This document shows positions 46,253 to 58,075 of a stretch of 64,000 nt of DNA, piece after piece; position 1 is the first letter of the stretch; each line of letters opens with the position of its first letter. The translations under genes were made by a program, and so were the position numbers. The stretch is from Axinella damicornis (lineage: Eukaryota; Porifera; Demospongiae; Axinellida; Axinellidae). The stretch spans positions 13,262,189 through 13,326,188 of the forward strand of contig OZ007511.1 in NCBI GenBank assembly GCA_963931865.1. Direction: 5' to 3'. Under the pieces are notes generated by a model. That model was not told the origin of the DNA and searched no databases. It was given only the letters and a program-made list of their open reading frames with translations.

Positions 46253-49200
46253 TTACACTCCTGGTATAGAGAAAATTGTGCCGCGTAAATAATTACACTC
46301 CTGGTATAGGAAAAATTGTGCCGCGTAATGTAATCTAAATAATCTAACCTAAATAATCTAAATAATAAACGTTTGACTACTTCCGAATGGCCTACAAAGA
46401 TTCTGACTACACCGTCGTGATCGCTATGATGCAGTGACACAAAATCAAAATAATTGTGCTGAAACTCACCTTGGTGGTGAAGATATGAACTCTTTTGTCT
46501 CGCCGTTGGCCGCCATTGCTCGAGCGCTCTCTTCGACTTCCGGTGGCAGTACCGTTCTTTGGAAAGGCACACGAAGATTCTGACCACACGGCCGTGATCG
46601 CTGTGGTTCACTGACGCTAACATGCCAAAACTTACCGTGCTGGCTAAGTTGTGAGTGCTGTAATAATGTCTTGTCGTCCTTTTGGTCGCCATTGCTCGCG
46701 ATCGACTGAGCGCGGTTGCCACGTGGCCTGTGCGTTAATTGGAACGAATTGCAATATTTAGCTTCGCTACGGCGGGTCGCAACCGGGGTTGCAACGCGGC
46801 TACCAGGAGTGCGGTTGCCCCTCGTTACACTCCTGGTATAGGAAAAATTGTGCCGCGTAATATAATTAATCGAATATAATATATATAATGTTTGAGTACT
46901 TAGGCTTGGCCTACAGAAATTCTGCCTACACCGCCGTGATCGCTATCATGCCCTGACCTGAATGTAAAAAGTTGGTGCTGAAACTCACCTTGGTGGTGGA
47001 GATATGAGCTCTTTTGTCTCGCCGTGGTCGCCATTGCTCCCGCGCTCTCTTCGACTTCCGGTGGCAGTACCGTTCTTAGGAAAGGCACACGAAGATTCTG
47101 ACCACACGGCCGTGATAGCTGTCGTTCACTGACGCTTACATGCCCAAACTCACCGTGTGGCTAAGTTGTGAGTGCTGTAGTAATGTCTTATCTTCCTTTT
47201 GTCGCCATTGCTCGCGATCGTGGTTGCCACGTGGCATGTGCGTTGATTGGAACGAATTACAATACTTAGCTTGCGCTACGGCGAGTCGCAACCGGGTTGC
47301 ATCGCGGCTACCAGGAGTGCGGTTGCCCCTCGATAATTAAATAATTAATTAATTAATATAATGTTCGAGTACTTAGGATTGGCCTACAGAGATTCTGACT
47401 ACACCACCGTGATCGCTATCATGCACTGACCTAAACGTAAAAGTTGGAGCTGAAACTCACCTTGGTGGTGGAGATATGAGCGCTTTTGTCTCGCCGTGGC
47501 CGCCATTGCTCGAGCGGTCTCTTCGACTTCCGGTGGCAGTACCGTTCTTAGAAAAGGCACACGAAGATTCTGACCACACTGCCGTGATCGCTGTCGTTCA
47601 CTGACGCTAGCATGCCAAAACTCACCGTGCTGGCTAAGTTGTGAGTGCTGTAATAATGTCTTGGCTTCTTTTTGGTCGCCATTGCTCGCGATCGACTGAG
47701 CGTGGTTGCCACGTGGCATGTGCGTTAATTGGAACAAATTGCGATACTTGGCTTACGCTACGGTACGGCGAGTCGCAACCAGGGTTGCAATGCGCTTGAG
47801 AGCACTCTAAATAATTTCTGATCTTCCCTATATATAGCTATCATGGTACTCACATCATGTGTGATAATTGGAAGGAACTGACACACTTAGCTTGTGCTAC
47901 CGTTTAAGCGCGGCTAACAGGAGTGCGGTTGCCCCTCGTTACACTCCTGGTATAGGAAAAATTGTGCCGCGTAATGTAATATAATATAATATAATGTTTG
48001 AGTACTTAGGATTGGCCTACAGAGATTCTGACTACACCGCCGTGATCGCTATCATGCACTGATCTGAATGATAAAAGTTGGTGCTGAAACTCACCTTGGT
48101 GGTGGAGATATGAGCGCTTTTGTCTCGCCGTTGGCCGCCATTGCTCGAGCGCTCCATCGACTTCCGGTGGCAGTACCGTTCTTAGGAAAGGCACACGAAG
48201 ATTCTGACCACACGGCCGTGATCGCTGTCGTTCACTGACGCTTATATACCGAAACTCACCGTGCTGGCTAAGTTTTGAGTGCTGTAAAAATGTCTTGTCT
48301 TCCTTTTGGTCGCCATTGCTCGCGATCGACTGAGCCACGTGGCATGTGCGTTAATTGGAACGAATTACAATAATTAGCTTCGCTACGACGAGGCAACCGC
48401 GGGGTTGCAACGGCTACCAGGAGTGCGGTTGCCCCTCGTTACACTCCTGGTAGGGGAAAAATTGTGCCGCGTAAATAAATAAATAATTAATATAATATAA
48501 TGTTTGAGTACTTAGGCCTAGCCTACAGAGATTCTGACTACACCGCCGTGATCGCTATCTTCCATTGACCTGAATGATAAAAGTTGGTGCTGAAACTCAC
48601 CTTGGTGGTGGAGATATGAGCGCTTTTGTCTCGCCGTTGGCCGCCATTGCTCGAGCGCTCTCTTCGACTTCCGGTGGCAGTACCGTTCTTGGGAAAGGCA
48701 CACGAAGATTCTGACCACACGGCCGTGATCGCTGTCGTTCACTGACGCTTACATGCCAAACTCACCGTGCTGGCTCAGTTGTGAGTGCTGTAATAATGTC
48801 TTGTCTTCCTTTTGGTCGCCATTGCCCGCGATCGCGATCGACCGAGCCACGTGGCATGTGCGTTAATTGAAACGAATTGCAATAATTAGCTTCGCCACGG
48901 CGAGGCAACCGCGGGGTTGCAACGGCTACCAGGAGTGCGGTTGCCCCTCGTTACACTCCTGGTAGGGGAATAATTGTGCCGCGTAAATAATTAATCCAAT
49001 ATAATATAATATAAATAATATAAATAATGTGTGAGTACTTAGGATTGGCCTACAGAGATTCTGACTACACTGCCGTGATCGCTATCGAGCACTGACCTGA
49101 ATGATGAAAGTTGGTGCTGAAACTCACCTTGGTGGTGGAGATATGAGCGCTTTTGTCTCGCCGTTCGCCGCCATTGCTCGAGCGCTCCATCGACTTCCGG

Positions 49201-51855
49201 TGGCAGTACCGTTCTTAGGAGAGGCACACGAAGATTCTGACTACACGGCCGTGATCGCTGTCGTTCACTGACACTTACATGCCAAACTCACCGTGCTGGC
49301 TAAGTTGTGAGCGCTGTAATAATGTCTTGTCTTACATTTGGTCGCCATTGCTCGCGATCGACTGAGCATGGTTGCCACGTGGCATGTGCGTTAATTGGAA
49401 CGAATTGCGATACTTAGCTTGCGCTACGGCGAGTCGTAACCGGGGTTGCAATGCGCTATGCGCATCTTCCCTATATATAGCTATCATGGTACTCACGTCA
49501 TGTGTGACAATTGGAACGAACTGTCACACTTAGCTTGTGCTACCGTTTAACCGCGGCTACCAGGAGTGCGGTTGCCCCTCGTTACACTCCTGGTATAGAG
49601 AAAATTGTGCCGCGTAAATAATATAATTAATTAATATAATATAATGTTTGAGTACTTAGGCTTGGCCTACAGAAATTGTGACTACACCGCCGTGATCGCT
49701 ATCATGCCCTGACCTGAATGTAAAAAGTTGGTGTTGAAACTCACCTTGGTGGTGGAGATATGAGCGCTTTTGTCTCGCCGTGGCTGCCATTGCTCGAGCG
49801 CTCTCTTCGACTTCCGGTGGTAGTACCGTTCTTAGGAAAGGCACACGAAGATTCTGACCTCACGGCCGTGATCGCTGTCGTTCACTGACGCTTGCATGCC
49901 AAAACTCACCGTGCTGGCTAAGTTGTGAGTGCTGTAATAATGTCCTGTCTTCCTTTTGGTCGCCATTGCTCGCGATCGACTGAGCGTGGTTGCCACGTGG
50001 CATGTGCGTTAATTGGAACGAATTGCAATACTTAGCTTGCGCTACGGCGAGTCGTAACCGGGGCGCTTGAGAGCACTATAAATAATTTCTGATCTTCCCT
50101 AATATAGCTATCATGGTACCCACGTCATGTATGATAATTAGAACGAACTGTCACACTTAGCTTGTGCTACCGTTTAACCGCGGCTACCAGGAGTGCGGTT
50201 GCCCCTCGTTACACTCCTGGTATAGGAAAAATTGTGCCGCGTAATTAATATAATCCAATATAATATATATAATGTTTGAGTACTTAGGCTTGGCCTACAG
50301 AAATTCTGCCTACACTGCCGTGATCGCTATCATGCCCTGACCTGAATGTAAAAAGTTGGTGCTGAAACTCACCTTGGTGGTCGAGATATGAGCTCTTTTG
50401 TCTCGCCGTGGTCGCCATTGCTCCCGCGCTCTCTTCGACTTCCGGTGGCAGTACCGTTCTTAGGAAAGGCACACGAAGATTCTGACCACACGGCCGTGAT
50501 AGCTGTCGTTCACTGACGCTTACATGCCCAAACTCACCGTGCTGGCTAAGTTGTGAGTGCTGTAGTAATGTCTTATCTTCCTTTTGTCGCCATTGCTCGC
50601 GATCGTGGTTGCCACGTGGCATGTGCGTTAATTGGAACAAATTACAATACTTAGCTTGCGCTACGGCGAGTCGCAACCGGTTGCATCGCGGCTACCAGGA
50701 GTGCGGTTGCCCCTCGTCAACAAAGCAGAAATAAACATATTAAATAATGTTTGAGTACTTAGGCTTGGCCTACAGAAATTCTGACTACACCGCCGTGATC
50801 ACTATCATGCACTGACCTGAATGTAAAAAGTTTGTGTTGAAACTCACCTTGGTGGTGGAGATATGAGCGCTTTTGTCTCGCCGTGGCCACGGTGGCAGTA
50901 CCGGAAATGCACACAGAACACAAGGCCGTGACTGCTGTCGTTCACTGACGCTTGCATGCCATTACTCACCGTGCTGGCAGTTGTGAGTTGCAATACCTAG
51001 CTTGCGCTACCAGCGAGTTGCAACCGGTTGCAGCGGCTGCTACCAGGAGTGCGGTTGCCCCTCGTCAACAAAGCAGAAATAAACATATTGAATAATGTTT
51101 GAGTACTTGGGCTTGGCCTACAGAAATTCTGACTACACCGCCGTGATCACTATCATGCACTGACCTGCATGTAAAAAGTTGGTGTTGAAACTCACCTTGG
51201 TGGTGGAGATATGAGCCTGGGGCGTTTTTAGGGGCGTTGAAAGGCACATGAAGATTGAAGATTCAGACCACACGGCCGTGATCGCTGTCGTTCACTGACG
51301 CCATAACTCACCGTGCTGGCAGTTATGAGTTGCAATACCTAGCTTGCGCTACCAGCGAGTTGCAACCGGTTGCATCGGCTGCTACCAGGAGTGCGGTTGC
51401 CCCTCGTTACACTCCTGGTATAGGAAAAATTGTGCCGCGTAATTAATTAATGTAAATAATCAAACCTCATAGCTCGCAGGAAAGGTCTACAGAGATTCTG
51501 ACTACACCGTCGTGATGGCTATCATGCAGTTAGACAAACGTATAATAATTGTGCTGAAACTCACCTTGGTGGTGGAGATACAAGCGCTTTTGTCTCGCCG
51601 TGGCCGCCATTGCTCGAGCGCTCTCTCCGACTTCCGGTGGCAGTACCGTTCTTAGCAAAGGCACACAAGATTCTGACCACATGGCCGTGATCGCTGTCGT
51701 TCACTGACGCTTACATGCCAAAAATCACCGTGCTGGCAAAGTTGAAGTGCTGTAATAACTTCGTGCCTTCCCATTCCTAGCGATCGACAGAGCGTGGTTG
51801 CCACGTGGCATGTGCGTTAATTGGAACTAACTGCGAGTCACAGCCGGTGTCACAG
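46253..51855 (-). repeat. Tandem array of about eleven exon-like repeat units
   Basis: Units of about 350-630 bp are bounded on the left by TTACACTCCTGGTATAGGAA AAATTGTGCCGCG and on the right by TACCAGGAGTGCGGTTGCCC. CACTCCTGGTA and TACCAGGAGTG are inverted ends. On the minus strand full units contain cassette A (GAGCAATGGCGACC ... GCCAGCACG|GTGAGTTTTGG) and cassette B (GAGCAATGGCGGCC ... CCACCACCAAG|GTGAGTTTCA). Both are followed by the same GATCACGGCxGTGTxGTCAGA block, so A and B are old duplicates of each other. Cassette B donors lie near 46467, 46987, 47459, 48091, 48599, 49127, 49741, 50371, 50845, 51193 and 51563. Three units have lost the B start codon. The B frame shifts by one base between units (GTTGGCC against GTGGCC), which argues against a conserved peptide. 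TTTTTCCTATACCAG|GAGTG at unit ends looks like a splice acceptor. Confidence 0.85.
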
Positions 51856-52685
51856 CGGATCGCGTCCGGCCGCGGATAGTGTCCGCCCCGGACCCGATAT
51901 GCTAGCAGATTGTGTCCGCTTTCGCGGATAGTGTCCGGGGGGCGGACGCTAACTGCTAGCGGATGGAGTCCGCCCGGACTCGGTCCGCTAGCGGATTATG
52001 TCCGCCTGGACACTAGCTATCTGTTTAATAGCAGATACTGTCCAGGCAGACACTATCACACCCCGCTGACAGTATCCAGGCGGACACTATCTGCTAGCAG
52101 ATACTGTCCAGGCGGACACTTGATATATTATGCTAGCAGATATAATATTATACTGTCCAGGCGGACACTATCTGCTAGCAGATACTGTCCAGGCGGACAC
52201 AATCTGCTAGCGGATAGTGTCCGGGGACACAACCAGGATAAGAATAATTGTAGCATAAGTAGTAAATGTTGCATAATAATTTATAATAAGATGAATGTTG
52301 CATAAAATAATAGTAACAATGTTGAATAGTACAATTGTTGCATAATAATAAGAACTTCATACTCTTGCGCCTCACTCAACTTCTCCTTCGCCATTTCGTC
52401 CACTGGACTATGTGAATTCAACTCTCCAAGACGCGGCCTTTTGTACTGCAAAACATGTCAAGGTCATGGCCTTCGCGCGGGACGGTTGTACGGACAGAAT
52501 CAAAACCATGGCCTTCGCGGGACGGTTGTACGATCGGCCGGACAGAATCCGCGAAGCCGGACCGTTTCCGCTAGTCCGGGTGGACGCAATCCGCTAGCGT
52601 ATTGCGTCCGACCGGACACAATCAGCTAGCGGATCACGTCCACCGGACACAATCTAGGCCGGACGCAATCCGCGATGACACCGGC
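51856..52685. repeat. Palindrome-rich satellite (GCTAGCGGAT / TGTCCGNNCGGACA)
   Basis: Two kinds of short palindrome alternate for most of this stretch: ATC(T/C)GCTAGC(A/G)GAT and TGTCC(A/G)GGCGGACA with variants. The part at 52070-52220 is the most regular, with a period of about 32 bp. An A/T-rich gap (52240-52440, repeated GTTGCATAATAATA phrases) interrupts it, and GGCCTTCGCG GGACGGTTGT is doubled near 52470-52530. The satellite splits the exon-like array. No gene is supported. Confidence 0.85.
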
Positions 52686-52689
52686 GTAG

Positions 52690-53047
52690 CAACGGCTAGC
52701 TACCAGGAGTGCGGTTGCCCCTCGTCAACAAAGCAGAAATAAATAATGTTTGAGTACTTAGGCTTGGCCTACAGAAATTCTGACTACACTGCCGTGATCA
52801 CTATCATGCACTGACCTGAATGTAACAAGTTGGTGTTGAAACTCACCTTGGTGGTGGAGATATGAGCCTGGGGCGTTTTTAGGAAAGCGGCACACGAAGA
52901 TTCAGACCACACGGCCGTGATCGCTGTCGTTCACTGACGCCATAACTCACCGTGCTGGCAGTTGTGAGTTGCAATACCTAGCTTGCGCTACCAGCGCGAG
53001 TTGCAACCGGTTGCATCGGCTGCTACCAGGAGTGCGGTTGCCCCTCG
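52690..53047 (-). repeat. Detached unit of the exon-like repeat
   Basis: This is a shortened unit (cassette B donor near 52843, no B start codon) bounded by TACCAGGAGTGCGGTTGCCC at both sides. It resembles the units at 50718 and 51066, including CGTCAACAAAGCAGAAATAA. It ends 28 bp before the deaminase exon remnant. Confidence 0.8.
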
Positions 53048-53075
53048 ATATTATACATTATTATCTTCTTGTTAG

Positions 53076-53242
53076 GTGATAAGAGAAATATTCTGAGGGT
53101 TTTTGTTGCTGGCAGAGATGTGACACCTGCTGTGACACCTGCTGTGACCCCTGTAGCCCCAGTTGCATGTTCAGCTACCAAGGCAGTTGTGTTGGCTTTG
53201 GTGCTGAGCATCCTGCAGCTGCTGATCACCATGATCTTCTAG
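53076..53242 (+). pseudogene. Orphan last exon of a deaminase paralogue, with intact GPI-anchor-like tail
   Basis: It follows an acceptor (CTTGTTAG) and encodes DKRNILRVFVAGRDVTPAV with a tandem TPAV repeat. The C-terminus is SATKAVVLALVLSILQLLIT MIF, strongly hydrophobic after a small-residue stretch, as in GPI-anchored precursors. The other exons of this paralogue are not found nearby: the sequence before it is exon-like repeat. It shows that the last exon at 45593, which is one base shorter, has a frameshift. It could still be used by an upstream gene through trans- or long-range splicing, but that is speculation. Confidence 0.75.
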
Positions 53243-53519
53243 CTAGCTCTTGTTGTGAACTGAGAACAGATGATGACTAGCTACAATACTCTATAGATGT
53301 GGGTATATGCCAACGTCAATTAATTATTAGTGTTAAACATTGTAGCTATAATGCAGCTATTTTGAGTTGGCACAACAAACTAGCACAGCAAACTAGCTAG
53401 CTATGTAGCACATGCAATTTTCGTGTTGGATGGGTTTTGAATGAGACACTACATCCACTTATGAAACTGCACCTCTAGCTATCAGATCTCTGGAATGGTC
53501 AGTATAGCACCCACCAGCT

Positions 53520-54062
53520 AGCTATCAATACATTAAGATTTTAACGTGTGTGTGTCTGTCTGTCTGTCTGTGCTTGACGGAAGTGTGGGGCGGTACTGGA
53601 CTATAGTGACGCGCGACCTTCGTACTTTAATTTATTTACTGTACATGTACTGAACCTCGAACTCCGCGAAGAATGTTCGAGAACATTGGGCCCGGGTATG
53701 CAATCGGGGAGCAGCAGTCGAAGCGGACGCGATCGGGCAAGCAGCAGTTCAAGCGGACGCAATCGGGGAGCAGCAGTCGAAGCGGACGCGATCGGGCGGC
53801 GAGCAGCAGCTGAAGCGGGCGCAATCGGGGAGCAGCAGCTGGACGCGAGGCGGAGGCAAACGGGGAGCGCGAGCAGCAGTGGAAGCGGATGCCGCAATCG
53901 GGCCCGGGAGCAGCAGCTGAAGCGAACGCAAGCGGCGAGCAGCAGCTGAAGCGGACGCAATCGGGGAGAAGCAGCTCTTCAGAGAGCTGTCCGGCGCCGG
54001 ATTACGCACGGTAGGCGAACAAGGGGGAAGTAGCTGAGCGAGCGAAGCGAGCTCAGCTACTT
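53520..54062 (+). mobile_element. Minisatellite-cored mobile element, copy 3
   Basis: It begins CATTAAGATTTTAACGTGTG (as at 25425), with a CTGT repeat and GTGGGGCGGTACTGGACTAT. The GGGGAGCAGCAGTCGAAGC-type core follows, then CCGGCGCCGGATTACGCAC. It ends with a strong hairpin, GTAGCTGAGC ... GCTCAGCTAC, followed by TTGTACG. A terminal 3' hairpin of this kind is reminiscent of Helitron-like elements. The 5' end is not clearly TC. Confidence 0.75.
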
Positions 54063-54089
54063 GTACGTTATATTATTAAATGAACTTTA

Positions 54090-54453
54090 GCTTCATTACC
54101 CAGGCCCGCACCATTTCGGTTGAACCTGCTTTTCCGTATTGCAAGCAACGAAAAGTTGGGTGGGGCCTGGGAACAAGGCTAAAAGAAGTTGGTTATACTG
54201 TGCTTAGAATCATGAATTCAGCTAGTCTTGCGTGGACTGAGAATGTGTAGTTCTGCTCACAATGTGTCCCAAACGTGGCATGGGCTTAGCTTCGTTCCCA
54301 GGCCTCCACACCCATGTCAGCCCATGCTAGCCTCGTTCCCAGGCCTCCACACCCAGCAGTGCTTACAACAAGCGACAATAACCTATAATGCTTGGTGTCT
54401 TTCGGCTATCAAGTACCAGGCTTCTCTCTCAGGCCCGCCTGGGAACAAGGCTA
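54090..54453. mobile_element. Cluster of TAGCCTCG-family MITEs
   Basis: One copy is near 54090-54182 (CTTCATTACCCAGGCCC ... GGCCTGGGAACAAGGCTA, core TATTGCAAGCAACGAAAAG). Two further left ends, at 54287 and 54329 (TTCGTTCCCAGGCCTCCACA), share one right end at about 54432-54453. Confidence 0.75.
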
Positions 54454-55073
54454 CCAGATTATACTTACTCCACATAATTATGTAACTGGAAGGGCTCGAA
54501 TACTAGTAGCACTCATATCTTGTATAACTAAGTGGCATCGGCATGTAGCTATGTGGAAGGCTTCCCCCATTTTTTTTCCGATCGAATGCGCCCTCACCTC
54601 AGCCTCATTCCAAAGGTATAGGTGTGATGGCATAAAACAGTTCAGTTGGAATGCTGAGGGTGGGTAATTAACGCACGTGCAATTTCAAAGGCTGTACACA
54701 TTCACACTTCAGCATGCAAATGTCAGTTTCAACGCTAAACTTCTCCATATGTTTACACAGTACCGAGTTCCACATGTCTTGCACTCGCAGCCATGGAAGG
54801 CTGAAGCTACTAGTGTGGTCGCTCCAAACACGTATTCTTGGTGCTCCGTGACGTCCACTCCATACTAGCGATTAGGTGACCCTCTGAAATAAAGGGAAAG
54901 TGCTTCGGTAAGTACTCACAGTTTGGCTGTCAAAGAAGACCGGGTCTCGCACAGATGCTCGCAGCCAAGTATTCAGGTAGGTACTCTCGACTCACCCTCA
55001 GTAAACGTGGAGAGGGTGCAAGCGCTCGTACAGTGAAAGCAGCTTGAAGCGCCATGTAGCTAGTCTTACGGGG
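54454..55073. other. Sequence without a recognisable gene
   Basis: A minor fragment (GGTAAGTACTC / GGTAGGTACTC) is repeated near 54910 and 54977. Nothing else was recognised. Confidence 0.45.
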
Positions 55074-55196
55074 CCAGACCCACACGGAAGAGAGGGTCTA
55101 GTCAAACTGCAATTACCAATTTTTGGGGACACCCCAGCAAACGTCTGGGGTGTTAGGAATGCAATCAAGGCTGTTGTAGCACTTCTGTCAAGCTAA
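55074..55196. repeat. Dispersed repeat, paired with 9318-9440
   Basis: It has the same order of blocks as 9318-9440: GGCCAGACCCACACGGAAG, AGGGTCTAGTCAAACTGCAA, and GTTAGGAATGCAATCAAGGC. The small stem CGCAGAAGACTTCTGCG of the other copy corresponds to CCCCAGCAAACGTCTGGGG here, a compensated hairpin. Confidence 0.65.
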
Positions 55197-55203
55197 TGAG
55201 TTC

Positions 55204-55360
55204 ACCCCGATCGACTCCCGAAAAAGCAGACAAACAAGGAATGCCATTAACCAGCCTCAGTCCCATCCCATCCCTAAATCCTACATTTTTAAAAGGGATG
55301 GGACTGAGGCTGGTTAATGGCATTCCTTGTTTGTCTGCTTTTTCGGGAGTCGATCGGGGT
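55204..55360. mobile_element. Long perfect hairpin (about 65-bp arms)
   Basis: The arms ACCCCGATCGACTCCCGAAA ... CAGTCCCATCCC and their inverse are separated by a short A/T-rich loop. It contains CCTCAGTCCCATCCC and GGCTGGTTAATGG blocks. No related copy was seen elsewhere in the window. Confidence 0.85.
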
Positions 55361-55987
55361 GGCCATTACTAAATCGTTTGTAATTTTTGTAAGAAACTTT
55401 TTGTTTCTAGTCATATCATAAAACAATGCGAAAATCTAATGTAACAGGCGAAATTTATTTTACGCGAAAATTTCCAAGGTTAGGACACCATCCATATTCG
55501 GACGCGCTAGTGCGGAAGTTGTACAATTGCGGAAGTGGGCGTGACCTTCCGTCGATAGTGCATATCCATCTCACTGTGTGTTGCAAGTTTGGTGTTGCTC
55601 TCTTGTTTGGTTCTGGAGTTATAATCTGTCAAAGACAAAACTCTGAAACAGCTATAATCGGACAATAATAGCATTATCGGATGCCGCTCTCCGTTGCTTC
55701 CTCTGAACCAGTTTTTGGCGGGGTTTTCTGCAACGTGGTGGAGCCCCAAGACCCTTCTGCTGCACGCCTGATTTTTGGTGTTGTAGCTGCCTCAGGCGCT
55801 GAGGGGTGTCATTGGAATGTTGACCAAGTCTCGCCCTCTTTGATCGGGCAGTGCATGGATTTCGCTGTGTTTTAGTGTGGACGCCGCCAACACCGCTTTG
55901 GGGCCACGATGCGGACATCACTGAAAATGTGCAGCTTCTCAGCAACACAACGGTACAAGTCCGTTGTTCATACTGGTAGTTCGTGTT

Positions 55988-56085
55988 GTTCTCGAGATGG
56001 AGCTGTTATCTCCATTTTCTTCTAGCTATAGTCTATCGAACATGATCGTGGATGGAAAGATGAAAAACAGCTCCATCTCGAGAAC
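55988..56085. repeat. Inverted repeat GTTCTCGAGATGGAGCTGTT
   Basis: 20-bp perfect arms lie at the two ends of a 98-bp segment, with a weaker inner complement (TCCATTTTCTTC against GGATGGAAAGATGAA). Confidence 0.7.
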
Positions 56086-56274
56086 TAGCTATACGACGTA
56101 TGAACACAATCGACTGAACACAATCGACTGAACACAATCGACGTATGAACACAATCGGCTGTACTGATTGTGTACTCATTTCCCTCGCTATATCCTTGAT
56201 TGTGCTAGCTATAGCTCAGCTTCCTTTGAACTCTGAAGCACTAGCCATGTAGTCACATAATTGGTCCAGTACAG

Positions 56275-56499
56275 AGGTTTGCATAAAGCTCGCAACAAAC
56301 ACTGCTGAGCACTGCTGAGACTAGAAAACCACAAGTCCCACCCTGTGTACATAGTGACCTATTACAGCTAGGAAGCGCTAAGTGGCAAGGAAGCAAATTA
56401 TTGTACTACTAAGGTACAGGGTAATGGCACGGGGTGGGACTTGTGGTTTTCTAGTCTCAGCACTGTAAGCAGGGCTTGTTGCAAGCTTTATGCAAACCT
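56275..56499. mobile_element. MITE with AGGTTTGCATAAAGCT ends
   Basis: The outer ends AGGTTTGCATAAAGCT and AGCTTTATGCAAACCT and the inner arms GAGACTAGAAAACCACAAGT ... are inverse. The middle is unrelated. The corresponding place in the original locus (about 35520) lacks it. Confidence 0.75.
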
Positions 56500-56535
56500 A
56501 GCAACCTAGCTAGCTATATGGCATATCCCTAAGGG

Positions 56536-56632
56536 TAGCCTCGTTCCCAGTCCCACGCCCAGCTTTCCGTCGCTGCTTAGTACGGTACTAAGCAGCGACG
56601 GAAAGCTGGGCGTGGGACTGGGAACGAGGCTA
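56536..56632. mobile_element. Hairpin MITE of the TAGCCTCG family with verified 9-bp duplication
   Basis: The palindrome has arms TAGCCTCGTTCCCAGTCCCA ... and centre TAGTACGGTACTA. It is flanked on both sides by CCCTAAGGG (56527-56535 and 56633-56641). The paralogous site at 35525-35545 reads GCATATCCCTAAGGGCACAA with a single 9-mer, a direct empty-site comparison. Confidence 0.92.
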
Positions 56633-57020
56633 CCCTAAGGGCACAATGGACTCTCAAACCTGATTGTACTCATTTCCCTCCTACATCCTTGATTGTGCTA
56701 GCTCAGCTTCCTTTGAACTCTGAAGCACTATGTAGTCAATACTCAGGCATAGTGTACCTCACACACGAACTACACATGCGCGCACACACATATGCACACA
56801 TGCACACACAAACACATCACACATCATACACATAGCTACATCACACACACGCACACACACACATCACACCAAACACACATACACACACACGCACACACAT
56901 ACAAACTCGCACACACATCAAACACACACACACACACACACACACATCAAACACATACACACACAAACACATGCAAACACACACACACACACACACAAAC
57001 ACATGCACACACACACACAC

Positions 57021-57396
57021 TAGTGTTGTTTTAGTTAACTATAACAATAACTAAGTACCCTTTTAGTATGGGGTTTTGACTTCTAGTTAATCAAAACTAT
57101 AACTAACTAAATCAATACTGAAAATCCAAAACTAAACTATAACTAACTATAATGTTTGGTTGGCTTGAACAACTAAAACTAAAATGAAAACAGTGAATTT
57201 CACTAGTTTTCTTTTAGTTAACTAAAACTAAAACCCTTTTAGTTAGCCTTTTTCCATTTTAGTTAACTAACTAAAACTATAACTAAAAGCTTCTGAAGAG
57301 GCACAACAATAACTGTAACTAACTAAATCTGTCCACTGAATCCAAAAACTAACTATAACTAAACTAATACTCGGATAGCAATACTAAAACAACACT
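57021..57396. mobile_element. A/T-rich MITE with TAGTGTTGTTTTAGT ends
   Basis: The ends TAGTGTTGTTTTAGTTA and its near inverse TACTAAAACAACACTA enclose many AACTAAAACTA / TAGTTAACTA phrases. It is inserted in the (CA)n tract just before the duplicated cathepsin exon 7; the original copy lacks it. Confidence 0.8.
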
Positions 57397-57421
57397 AATG
57401 TCACACACACACATCACGCAG

Positions 57422-58075
57422 CATCTCTGTTGGTAGTCAGACCAGCTACTGCTCAGGTGGATGCAATGGTATTGCTGATACTGGCACCTCTCTCCTGGCA
57501 GGGCCAAGCCAAGAGACGAACCAGCTGAATGAGCAGCTGGGAGCCACTGCAGAACAGGGACAGGTGGGTGTGGTCAGATTCGATTTGTCAGTCAGTGGTG
57601 CCATCAGCATGCAGGGCTCTCCCCATAAGGGTCAATGTAATGTAAAGCGGAGTTGCAGTTGATCAAAGGATCTCAGCATTCCTTACACCACATCAAAGGG
57701 AAACAGGAGTGGTACAGCTCCATGCTAATCTGGGCCTAGGAGGAGACCCCTGTATGTATCAGCTAATCAATCTATAGCAGATGGATCATCAGTAAAGTCA
57801 GTGGATCCATCAGTAAATCAATCTATCGTCAGTGGATCTTTTCAGACTTATTCGTGTAGTGCATGTGTTTGCCAAATAGGTACATAGCTATATGATATAC
57901 GTATGATTATACACACACACCACATGCATGCACATATACACACATACACCATCATGCTCACACGCGGACAGAACGTTTTTGACTGTAGTAAGGTGAGCTC
58001 TCTTCCAAATGTGAGCTTCATCATCAGCGGAAAACCACTTGAGCTCACTGGAAGTGAATAGCTACGTGATGAAGG
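57422..58075 (+). pseudogene. Cathepsin D exon 7-8 fragment, broken
   Basis: 57422-57563 matches exon 7 (CNGIADTGTSLLAGP) with an in-frame 6-nt loss before YCSGG. 57972-58075 matches exon 8, but a 4-nt insertion after GSE creates a stop. The linking intron lacks the two large insertions found in the original. No exons 1-6 or 9 are near, so it is a partial segmental copy. It dates the intron-7 insertions of the intact gene as later than the duplication, or private to that copy. Confidence 0.88.

Noticed and set aside
46204..46722. 172-aa open frame and similar frames in each repeat unit
   Set aside because: They cross the predicted splice donors and shift frame from unit to unit, so a conserved long protein is unlikely.
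46253..51855. CRISPR-like array of regular repeats
   Set aside because: The whole units of hundreds of bp are repeated without unique spacers of uniform length, and the sequence is eukaryotic.
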